A stretch of 6,743 nucleotides of DNA, from positions 1-6,743 of the forward strand of contig CANROL010000065.1 of the NCBI GenBank assembly GCA_947632255.1, written 5' to 3'. Made by a program: the position numbers and the translations under genes. Positions 1 through 5,328 of this stretch are shown in pieces (within the stretch, counting starts at the first letter, position 1; each line of letters begins with the position of its first letter). This DNA comes from an uncultured Bacilli bacterium. GTDB taxonomy: Bacteria; Bacillota_I; Bacilli_A; RF39; UBA660. The notes beneath the pieces are model-generated. The model had not been told where the DNA came from. It did no database searches and saw only the letters and a program-made list of their open reading frames with translations.

Positions 1-405
1 ACTTTTCATTATATGAGATAGTGTTATCCTTATTTAAAAGAAACTAAAGGTTCCGTCGTTAATTTTGCCAGTGCGGCGGGTTTATTTGGACGAATTGGGC
101 AATCTAGTTATGCGGCCGCGAAAGAAGGAATACGAGGTTTAAGTCGGGTGGCGGCAGTAGAATGGGGGCCAGATAACATTAATGTAAATGTAATATGTCC
201 TTTAGTAATGAGTGAAGAATTAGCTAAATGGAAAACGGAAAATGAAGCTTTATATAATAAAACTATTGGGGAAATACCAATGATTCGTTTTGGGGATGCA
301 GAAGCCGATATTGGTGCTGTTTGTTTATTTTTAGCAAGTGATGCAGCATCCTATTTAACAGGTGAGTGTTTAACCCTTCAAGGTGGTTTAGGTTTAAGAC
401 CATGA
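1..405 (+). pseudogene. Short-chain dehydrogenase/reductase (SDR), 3' part, interrupted by an in-frame TAG
   Basis: Frame 1 reads as the C-terminal half of a classical SDR, an NAD(P)-dependent oxidoreductase of the cytoplasm. The catalytic Ser lies in NFASAAG (Ser codon 70-72). The YxxxK pair follows as YAAAK (Tyr 109-111, Lys 121-123), with the usual 13-residue Ser-to-Tyr spacing. INVNVICPL comes next, and the typical end is LASDAASYLTG...LQGG. The 5' end lies outside the window. At 19-21 the frame contains TAG between MR and CYPYLKE, where SDRs normally continue without a break. A CAG-to-TAG or AAG-to-TAG change would explain it. The first usable start after the TAG is GTG at 148, which lies downstream of the active site, so a protein from there could not be an SDR. 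I therefore call it probably broken, although a sequencing error is possible. The substrate cannot be inferred. The stop (403-405) overlaps the start of the next gene, so the two were built as one operon. Confidence 0.75.
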
Positions 406-1604
406 TGGATGTTGTAATAATTGGAGGGGGAGCATCAGGGATGGCAACAGCGATTAGGGCTTCCTTAAATGGTGCTAAAGTAACAATAATTGAAAAAAAT
501 AATAAATTAGGGAAAAAACTTTTAGTAACAGGGAATGGTCGTTGTAATTTTTGGAATAAAGAACAAGATCTAAATAAATATCATTCTCAAAATATAGAAA
601 TATTTAAAGAAATATATGATTTAAAAAAAGATGAAGTTTTAAAATTTTTTGATGATTTAGGAATAGTATATCAAGAAATAAATGGTTATTATTATCCTGT
701 TTCTAATCAAGCAATAACGATTGTTGAAGCTTTAATGAGGAAAATAGAAAAATTAGGGATTAGAATAATATATAATGAAGAAGTTTTAAAAATAAAAAAA
801 GATAATAATAAGTTTGTTATTTTAACTGATAAAAATAAATATGAAGCTTTAAAAGTAGTTATAGCAACAGGTTCTATTGCTTCTATAAATGATGAATATT
901 TAGGATATCAAATTAGTCAAGAATTAGGACATAATATAACTAATTTATATCCATCTTTAGTACAAGTAAAAGGAAAAGATAGTTATTATAATAAATGGAA
1001 TGGAGTTAGGGCTAAAGCTAAATTATCTTTAATTGTAGATAATAATATAATAAAAGAAGAGATGGGTGAAGTTCAATTTACTGATTATGGTTTAAGTGGA
1101 ATATGTTTATTTAATTTAAGTGGGTTAATTAATGATTATTTAAATAATAATAAAGAAGTTTTAATTAATATTAACTTAGTACCATGGTTTAATAATAGTA
1201 AAGATGAATTTAAAAAATATTTAACTAATTTAAGTAATAAATTAGATTATACTTTAAAAGATATATTAGAAGGTTTTTTAAATTATAAATTAGTTAGAGT
1301 TATTTTAGATTTAAATAATATTAAAGATGATATAAAATGGAATGATGTTAAACAAGATAAAGTAATAGATTATTTAATGAATTTTCTTTTTAGAGTATTA
1401 GAAACTAAAGATTTTAGAGATGCCCAAGTAGTAAGAGGGGGTATTTTCTTAAATGAAGTAAATAGTAAAACTTTAGAAAGTAAGAAAGTAGATAATTTAT
1501 ATTTTACAGGGGAAATACTTGATGTTGATGGAATATGTGGGGGTTATAATTTAGGTTTTGCGTGGATGAGTGCTTTATTAGTAGGGGATTCTATAAATGA
1601 TTAG
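402..1604 (+). CDS. NAD(P)/FAD-dependent oxidoreductase, HI0933/YhiN (COG2081) family
   Basis: A 400-residue cytoplasmic flavoprotein of the HI0933/YhiN family, whose physiological substrate is generally unknown. The N-terminal Rossmann motif is GGGASG (residues 8-13), with the ribose-binding Glu at 31. The family signature TGNGRCN follows at 43-49. The C-terminal FAD-binding segment is complete: FTGE (368-371), DVDG (374-377) and CGGYNLGFAW (379-388). Length and both signatures match an intact family member. I chose ATG at 402 because it overlaps the SDR stop as ATGA, which suggests translational coupling; ATG at 405 is equally possible. A GTG at 366 is in frame but only adds SDR-encoded sequence. 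AGGTGG at 381-386 is a rather distant Shine-Dalgarno. Some relatives (BaiN) are linked to bile-acid dehydroxylation, but nothing here supports that role specifically. Confidence 0.93.
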   Translation: MMDVVIIGGGASGMATAIRASLNGAKVTIIEKNNKLGKKLLVTGNGRCNFWNKEQDLNKYHSQNIEIFKEIYDLKKDEVLKFFDDLGIVYQEINGYYYPVSNQAITIVEALMRKIEKLGIRIIYNEEVLKIKKDNNKFVILTDKNKYEALKVVIATGSIASINDEYLGYQISQELGHNITNLYPSLVQVKGKDSYYNKWNGVRAKAKLSLIVDNNIIKEEMGEVQFTDYGLSGICLFNLSGLINDYLNNNKEVLININLVPWFNNSKDEFKKYLTNLSNKLDYTLKDILEGFLNYKLVRVILDLNNIKDDIKWNDVKQDKVIDYLMNFLFRVLETKDFRDAQVVRGGIFLNEVNSKTLESKKVDNLYFTGEILDVDGICGGYNLGFAWMSALLVGDSIND

Positions 1605-3168
1605 AATAAGACAAATTAAAATACCTGTTAAATTAGATAATGAAGAATATCTAATTAATAAAGTTAAAAAGATATTAAATGTAAAAGAAATAAAGGATAT
1701 AATTATTAAGAAAAAATCTATTGATGCAAGATTAAAAGAAATATTTTATATATATGAAGTTAATGTTTTAGTAGATAATGAGTTAGAAATAGTTAGTATT
1801 TTAAATAATAAAGATATATTTATAGCTAATAATGATGAATATGTTATGCCTATTATGGGAAAAGAGAAAATAGATGGCAATATAGTTATTGTGGGAGCTG
1901 GGCCAGCTGGTTTATTTAGTGCATATTTATTAGCTTTGATGGGTTATAAACCTTTAATAATTGAAAGAGGTAAAAAAGTAGAAGAAAGAATAGAAGATGT
2001 TAATTTATTTTGGGATAAGAATATTTTAAATCCTAATAGTAATGTGCAGTTTGGGGAAGGGGGAGCAGGTACTTTTTCGGATGGTAAATTAAATACAAGA
2101 GTAAAAGATAGTTATAATAGATTAAAGATGATATTAGAAGTATTTGTAAAATTTGGAGCCCCTAAAGAAATATTATATTTACAAAATCCCCATATTGGAA
2201 CAGATATATTAAGAGATGTTATTAAAAATATGCGAGAATATATTATAAGTTTAGGTGGTGTTTTTAGATATAATACAACCCTTACAGATTTAGTTATTAA
2301 AGATAATAAGTTAGAGGCAATTATAGTTAATAATAATGAAGAAATAAAGTGTCATAATTTAATTTTAGCGATTGGTCATAGTGCTAGAGATACTTTTAAA
2401 ATGTTAAATAATTATTTAGAAATGATGCCTAAACCTTTCGCGGTTGGTTTAAGAATTATGCATGATGAAGATATGATAAATAAAAGTCAATATGGGGATT
2501 ATGCGAGTATTATGGATGCTGCAAGTTATAAACTAACTTATACTACTAAAGATAAAAGAGGGGTATATAGTTTTTGTATGTGTCCTGGAGGGTTTGTTGT
2601 TAATGCATCAAGTGAAGAAGGAAGAGTGGCCATAAATGGAATGAGTAATTATCAGCGCGACAGTGGTGTGTCAAATAGTGCAATTGTTGTAACTGTAGGT
2701 GAAAAAGATTTTGGAACTGATGTTTTTAGTGGTTTAGAATTTCAAAGAAAGTTAGAAGAAAAAGCTTATAAATTAGGAAATGGGTATATTCCTTTACAAA
2801 CATATCAAGATTATGTGGCAAATAAAGTATCAATAAAATTAGGTAATATTAAACCAATTACTAAAGGTGGCTATACATTAGCTAACTTAAGAGAATTATT
2901 TCCCGAATATATTAATGAAAGTATTATGGAGGCTATGAATAATTTTGGGCATAAGATTAAAGGCTTTGATGATGGTGATACTTTAATCGCAGGAGTTGAA
3001 GCTAGGACTTCTTCCCCAGTTAGAATTTTAAGAAATGAAGAATATGAAGCTAAAATAAAAGGAATTTATCCATGTGGTGAAGGGGCTGGTTATGCCGGGG
3101 GAATTATGAGTGCTGCGTTAGATGGTATAAAAATTGCTGAAGCTATAATTCAAAAATATCATAATTAA
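1597..3168 (+). CDS. FAD-dependent oxidoreductase, COG2509-like
   Basis: A 523-residue uncharacterised FAD-dependent dehydrogenase-like protein (COG2509 type). An N-terminal domain of about 90 residues of unknown role precedes the Rossmann fold, where GAGPAG (100-105) binds the ADP part of FAD and Glu123 in IIERG caps it. The family-typical QFGEGGAGTFSDGKL follows at 151-165. The C-terminal FAD segment CGEGAGYAGG lies at about 493-502 and is followed by a helix with the AALDG motif. Length is normal for the family and no defect is visible. The gene overlaps the previous one by 8 bp (1597-1604). AGGGG at 1583-1587 is a well-placed Shine-Dalgarno for this ATG. The overlap implies co-transcription and probably a shared metabolic context, but the reaction is unknown. 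The unit ends at the terminator that begins on its stop codon. Confidence 0.92.
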   Translation: MIRIRQIKIPVKLDNEEYLINKVKKILNVKEIKDIIIKKKSIDARLKEIFYIYEVNVLVDNELEIVSILNNKDIFIANNDEYVMPIMGKEKIDGNIVIVGAGPAGLFSAYLLALMGYKPLIIERGKKVEERIEDVNLFWDKNILNPNSNVQFGEGGAGTFSDGKLNTRVKDSYNRLKMILEVFVKFGAPKEILYLQNPHIGTDILRDVIKNMREYIISLGGVFRYNTTLTDLVIKDNKLEAIIVNNNEEIKCHNLILAIGHSARDTFKMLNNYLEMMPKPFAVGLRIMHDEDMINKSQYGDYASIMDAASYKLTYTTKDKRGVYSFCMCPGGFVVNASSEEGRVAINGMSNYQRDSGVSNSAIVVTVGEKDFGTDVFSGLEFQRKLEEKAYKLGNGYIPLQTYQDYVANKVSIKLGNIKPITKGGYTLANLRELFPEYINESIMEAMNNFGHKIKGFDDGDTLIAGVEARTSSPVRILRNEEYEAKIKGIYPCGEGAGYAGGIMSAALDGIKIAEAIIQKYHN

Positions 3169-3201
3169 AAATTGTTCATAATGAGTGAACAATTTTTTTT
3201 T
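3167..3201 (+). terminator. Intrinsic terminator of the SDR/flavoprotein operon
   Basis: A perfect 12-bp stem (3167-3178 AAAAATTGTTCA, 3186-3197 TGAACAATTTTT) with a 7-nt loop runs into a nine-T tract (3193-3201). It begins on the stop codon of the upstream gene. The AAAAA at the base of the stem gives a U-run on the other strand, so it may also stop leftward transcription from the minus-strand promoters at 3272-3367. Confidence 0.93.
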
Positions 3202-3221
3202 GTAAATTTAAAAGTACTAGA

Positions 3222-3244
3222 GAATAAAGTTTTTTACTTTATTA
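3222..3244 (+). repeat. Left 23-nt inverted repeat, putative recombination site (IRL)
   Basis: This is an exact reverse complement of 4559-4581. Internally it is a dyad: arm AATAAAGT (3223-3230), spacer TTTTT (3231-3235), arm ACTTTATT (3236-3243). Paired recombinase-binding arms around a short crossover region are the usual core site of tyrosine recombinases. The asymmetric T-only spacer gives the site a direction. No T-tract follows the dyad, so it is a poor terminator. It sits about 20 bp after the terminator of the left operon and about 160 bp before the recombinase gene. Confidence 0.8.
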
Positions 3245-3271
3245 CCTATCTTTTTATACTATTCAATTACA

Positions 3272-3300
3272 ATTATAGCACTTTTTAAGACATTTTTACA
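3272..3300 (-). promoter_or_regulatory. Outward-facing minus-strand promoter with extended -10
   Basis: On the minus strand 3280-3272 reads TGCTATAAT, a perfect extended -10 (TGnTATAAT). The -35 position 17 nt upstream is weak (TGTAAA, 3295-3300), which an extended -10 tolerates. Transcription would start near 3265 and run left through the left inverted repeat into the terminator at 3167-3201. After inversion of 3222-4581 it would start about 60 nt before the signal peptidase ATG and read into that operon. This is a motif match only. Confidence 0.55.
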
Positions 3301-3337
3301 CTATTTTTTATAAAAAAATTTAAAAATATGTTATTTT

Positions 3338-3367
3338 TTTATAATTTAATAGAATTATAATTGTCAA
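3338..3367 (-). promoter_or_regulatory. Second minus-strand promoter, TTGACA-N18-TATAAA
   Basis: On the minus strand a perfect -35 TTGACA (3367-3362) is followed after 18 nt by TATAAA (3343-3338), five of six matches to the sigma-A -10. It points left, in the same direction as the extended -10 promoter about 60 bp downstream on that strand, so the two would act in tandem. The region is extremely AT-rich, which makes chance -10 matches common, but the exact TTGACA is more telling. Confidence 0.45.
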
Positions 3368-3370
3368 AAA
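3358..3370 (+). repeat. 13-nt direct repeat, copy 1 (TAATTGTCAAAAA)
   Basis: An identical copy lies at 4507-4519, so the pair brackets the recombinase coding region. This copy contains the complement of the TTGACA -35 of the minus-strand promoter. In DNA this AT-rich a 13-nt match may be chance, or a duplicated binding site. Confidence 0.35.
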
Positions 3371-3391
3371 AAGTGTCTTAAAATAAAATTG

Positions 3392-3400
3392 AAAGGAGGT
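3392..3400 (+). promoter_or_regulatory. Strong Shine-Dalgarno of the recombinase gene
   Basis: AAAGGAGGT ends 5 nt before ATG 3406 and fixes that start. No convincing sigma-A promoter on + was found in 3245-3391. TATAAT occurs at 3340-3345 and at 3356-3361, but neither has a recognisable -35. Confidence 0.85.
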
Positions 3401-3405
3401 TAAAC

Positions 3406-4509
3406 ATGCCTAAAAAAGGTGAAAATATAACTAAAAGAAAAGACGGAAGATATGAAGCAAGATATGTAAAAGAAAGAGATGAATATGGGCGAATATTAAA
3501 ATATGGTTCAGTTTATGCGAAAAGTTACTTTGCTGTAAAAAGAAAAAGAGAAGAAAAATTAAAAGTATTTAATGAAGAAAATAAAAGAATAATTTTATCA
3601 AAAAATGAATTATTAAATGAATCAATAATAAATTGGTTAGATACTAAAATATCTCTTAAAGAATCTAGTTATACTAATTATTACTCTATTATTTATTCTA
3701 AAATAATACCTTATTTTAAAAATATAACTTTAAATAAAATAAATGAAACTTTAATATTAAAATTTATTAAATCTTTACAAGAACAAACATTAAGTAATAA
3801 AAGAATTAAAGATATTATATTAGTTTTAAAACAATTTTTAAAATCTAAAAATATTTATTTAAATTTTGAATTACCTAAAGTAATTAAAAATAAAATTATT
3901 ACTTTAAATAATAAAGAAATTGCTAAAATAGAAATGCTTGCAACTAATACCAATGATATTAAAGTATTTGCTATCTTATTAGATTTATTTACAGGTATTC
4001 GTCTTGGGGAATTATGTGCTTTAAAATGGCAAGATATTGATTTTGAAAATAAAATAATTCATATATCTAAAACTCTTATTCGAGTTAAAAATAAAGATCA
4101 AAATAGTTCATTAAAAACTAAAATTATTGTTGATATTCCTAAAACTATTAGTTCTATTAGAGATATTCCTATTAATAATAATATATTATCTTATTTAATT
4201 AAATTTAAAAAAAGTAATGATACTTATTTATTAACTAGTACTAAAGATTTTATAATTCCTAAAAAATATTATTTATTTTATCAAAATTTTCTTAAACTTA
4301 ATAGTATTAAAAAATATAATTTTCATGCTTTAAGACATACCTTTGCTACTCGTTCTTTATTATGTGGTATTGATATTAAAACTTTAAGTGAAATATTAGG
4401 CCATTCCAGTATTAAAACTACTTTAGATTTATATGTTCATATAAAAGAAGATGAAAAATTATTGCAAATAAATAAATTGTCTTTTATTAATTTATCGTCG
4501 TCAATTTAA
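3406..4509 (+). CDS. Tyrosine recombinase/integrase (putative DNA invertase)
   Basis: A complete 367-residue phage-integrase-family site-specific recombinase. Residues 1-55 are a Lys/Arg-rich AP2-like arm-binding domain (KRKDGRYEARYV). About 70-150 form the SAM-like core-binding domain, and about 165-355 the catalytic domain. The active site is intact: Arg199 (TGIRLGE), a likely Lys246 in PKTISSIR, His307 and Arg310 (HALRH), His333 (LGHSS) and the nucleophile Tyr343 (LDLYVHI). The enzyme would cut and rejoin DNA at short sites through a 3'-phosphotyrosine. The gene is alone between two exact inverted 23-nt repeats, with no excisionase, relaxase or phage gene. That favours a switch-type invertase over a mobile-element integrase. 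No terminator follows it, so its transcript could leak into the signal peptidase gene. The family is certain; the invertase role is inferred from the sites. Confidence 0.93.
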   Translation: MPKKGENITKRKDGRYEARYVKERDEYGRILKYGSVYAKSYFAVKRKREEKLKVFNEENKRIILSKNELLNESIINWLDTKISLKESSYTNYYSIIYSKIIPYFKNITLNKINETLILKFIKSLQEQTLSNKRIKDIILVLKQFLKSKNIYLNFELPKVIKNKIITLNNKEIAKIEMLATNTNDIKVFAILLDLFTGIRLGELCALKWQDIDFENKIIHISKTLIRVKNKDQNSSLKTKIIVDIPKTISSIRDIPINNNILSYLIKFKKSNDTYLLTSTKDFIIPKKYYLFYQNFLKLNSIKKYNFHALRHTFATRSLLCGIDIKTLSEILGHSSIKTTLDLYVHIKEDEKLLQINKLSFINLSSSI

Positions 4510-4519
4510 TTGTCAAAAA
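4507..4519 (+). repeat. 13-nt direct repeat, copy 2 (TAATTGTCAAAAA)
   Basis: This is the second copy of the sequence at 3358-3370 and begins on the recombinase stop codon. It contains TTGTCA (4510-4515), which resembles a -35, but no -10 follows at suitable spacing. Confidence 0.35.
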
Positions 4520-4536
4520 TATAAACTTTTAAGCTT

Positions 4537-4565
4537 TTTATTAATTTATTAAAAAAATTAATAAA
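4537..4565. repeat. AT-only 11-bp inverted repeat abutting the right site
   Basis: TTTATTAATTT (4537-4547) and AAATTAATAAA (4555-4565) are perfect complements around a 7-nt loop. The right arm runs into the right recombination site. There is no G or C in the stem and no T-tract after it, so I do not call it a terminator. It may be a weak hairpin or an accessory protein-binding site. Confidence 0.45.
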
Positions 4566-4581
4566 GTAAAAAACTTTATTC
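4559..4581 (-). repeat. Right 23-nt inverted repeat, putative recombination site (IRR)
   Basis: This is the exact reverse complement of 3222-3244. It has arms AATAAAGT (4560-4567) and ACTTTATT (4573-4580) around an AAAAA spacer (4568-4572). Because the arms are identical in both copies, the spacer (A5 here, T5 on the left) sets the polarity, and the two sites point in opposite directions. That predicts inversion of the DNA between them rather than excision. The site ends only 20 bp before the signal peptidase ATG, so a flip changes what lies directly upstream of that gene. Confidence 0.8.
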
Positions 4582-4590
4582 CACTTGCTT

Positions 4591-4596
4591 AGGAGG
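4591..4596 (+). promoter_or_regulatory. Shine-Dalgarno of the signal peptidase gene
   Basis: AGGAGG with 5 nt to ATG 4602 decides the start. It lies outside the invertible segment, so the ribosome site is kept in both orientations and only the promoter would change. As drawn, no sigma-A promoter is visible on + between 4510 and 4590. Confidence 0.85.
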
Positions 4597-4601
4597 TAGT
4601 T

Positions 4602-5243
4602 ATGAATAAGAATAAAACTAATAAAAAGGGAATTGTTGGCAAAATATTTAAAATTTTATTCTTTTCCTTAGCATTTATCATTTTGCTTATCGCAGGCATT
4701 ATAATGTATAAAGCCAATAGTGATCCAGCAAAAGTACCAGATGTATTTGGATATAAACCTATGATAGTGTTATCAGGTTCTATGGAAACATCAATACATA
4801 CCGGTGATTTAGTATTTGTAAAAATGGTAGATATGACTACCTTAAAGAAAAATGATATTATAGCATTTAGAAATGAAGAAGACACAGTTACTACACATAG
4901 AATTGTTGATATTGTATTTGAAGATGGTAAGCAATTCTTTCAAACTAAAGGTGACGCTAATAATGCAAATGATAATAATTTAGTAACTATGGAAGATGTT
5001 GAAGGCTTGTATGTTGGTAGAATTGCAGGAGCAGGTAATTTCTTAATGTTTATGCAAAAACCAATAGGTTTATTTATTGTATTATTAATAATTTTAGTAA
5101 TTGGCTTATTATGGTTATACATAGTTAGCAGAAAAGATGATAGAAAGTATAGAAAAGAAGAAGAAAAAGATCGATTAGAATTTGAAGAGTTTAAAAGGCA
5201 ACGAGAATTACAACGTCAGAATGAAAATAAGGAAGAAAAATAG
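4602..5243 (+). CDS. sipW: Signal peptidase I, SipW/ER type
   Basis: A 213-residue membrane serine protease of family S26, of the Ser-His (archaeal/ER) branch typified by SipW. The catalytic Ser60 lies in SGSMETS. THRIV supplies His99, in place of the Lys of ordinary bacterial signal peptidases. TKGDANNAND (115-124) carries the conserved Asp118. There is a membrane segment at about 15-35 and a second at about 155-175, which leaves the catalytic domain outside the cell. The tail, about 177-213, is highly charged (Arg, Lys, Glu), probably helical and cytoplasmic. SipW enzymes process a few dedicated matrix proteins, and the next gene encodes a matching preprotein, so they are very likely a pair. 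The gene is first in its unit and its leader borders the right recombination site. The family is secure; the symbol is by similarity to the type. Confidence 0.92.
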   Translation: MNKNKTNKKGIVGKIFKILFFSLAFIILLIAGIIMYKANSDPAKVPDVFGYKPMIVLSGSMETSIHTGDLVFVKMVDMTTLKKNDIIAFRNEEDTVTTHRIVDIVFEDGKQFFQTKGDANNANDNNLVTMEDVEGLYVGRIAGAGNFLMFMQKPIGLFIVLLIILVIGLLWLYIVSRKDDRKYRKEEEKDRLEFEEFKRQRELQRQNENKEEK

Positions 5244-5261
5244 CCTTATTTGTAAATTAAT

Positions 5262-5290
5262 TTGGTATAAAAGGCAATTCCTTTTATATA
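5262..5290 (+). promoter_or_regulatory. Hairpin and possible internal promoter between sipW and the secreted-protein gene
   Basis: TATAAAAGG (5266-5274) and CCTTTTATA (5280-5288) form a perfect 9-bp stem with a 5-nt loop CAATT. No T-tract follows, so it is not a standard terminator; it could be an mRNA stability or processing element. The same bases also fit a sigma-A promoter: TTGGTA (5262-5267), 17 nt, TATATA (5285-5290). The sequence alone does not decide which is used. A promoter here would make the secreted-protein gene partly independent of the invertible segment. Confidence 0.4.
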
Positions 5291-5313
5291 TAAATTTAAA
5301 TAATGTGTTAAGT

Positions 5314-5323
5314 AGAGGAGGTG
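5314..5323 (+). promoter_or_regulatory. Strong Shine-Dalgarno fixing the secreted-protein start
   Basis: AGAGGAGGTG lies 5 nt before ATG 5329. It is the reason to reject an in-frame start at 5182, which lies inside sipW and has no ribosome site. Confidence 0.85.
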
Positions 5324-5328
5324 AAAGA

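Larger units (their letters stand above)
3283..3383. repeat. Operator-like inverted motif, AAAA(A/G)TGTCTTAAAA
   Basis: The motif lies on + at 3369-3383 (AAAAGTGTCTTAAAA), just before the recombinase Shine-Dalgarno. It lies on the minus strand at 3297-3283 (AAAAATGTCTTAAAA), just upstream of the extended -10. The two copies match at 14 of 15 positions in inverted orientation. They flank the control region symmetrically and could be operators or recombinase arm-binding sites. They could also pair as RNA across an 71-nt loop. Confidence 0.4.

Noticed and set aside
366..401. GTG start 12 codons upstream for the HI0933-like protein
   Set aside because: The extra residues are the SDR 3' end read in another frame. 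The Rossmann strand begins directly after ATG 402/405, as in the family.
1..405. TAG or TGA read as sense under an alternative genetic code
   Set aside because: TGA ends the SDR exactly at the family C-terminus, and TAG properly ends the HI0933-like gene and sipW. A general recoding is therefore unsupported.
1..3168. Bile-acid (bai) operon
   Set aside because: The SDR and HI0933 families are broad, and no CoA ligase, BaiE-like dehydratase or transporter is present in the window.
3222..3244. The left dyad as a second intrinsic terminator
   Set aside because: The stem has few G/C pairs, no T-tract follows, and an exact inverted copy lies before sipW, which fits a recombination site better.
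3406..4509. Recombinase as the integrase of a prophage or conjugative element
   Set aside because: No phage, conjugation or excisionase genes and no tRNA attachment target are present in the window, and the flanking repeats are inverted, not direct. It could still derive from such an element.
4510..4558. Promoter for sipW on + after the recombinase (TTGTCA at 4510-4515)
   Set aside because: No -10-like hexamer occurs at 16-19 nt. The downstream sequence is AT-rich but matches poorly.
4589..4885. Minus-strand open frame of 98 codons
   Set aside because: It lies opposite sipW, has no ribosome site, and the sense frame carries all the signal peptidase motifs.
4940..5122. Minus-strand open frame of 60 codons
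   Set aside because: It is a shadow of the sipW C-terminal half, with no ribosome site or recognisable protein features.
5182..5328. Longer N-terminus for the secreted protein, starting at 5182
   Set aside because: It overlaps sipW, has no Shine-Dalgarno, and would bury the signal peptide. AGAGGAGGTG before 5329 settles the start.
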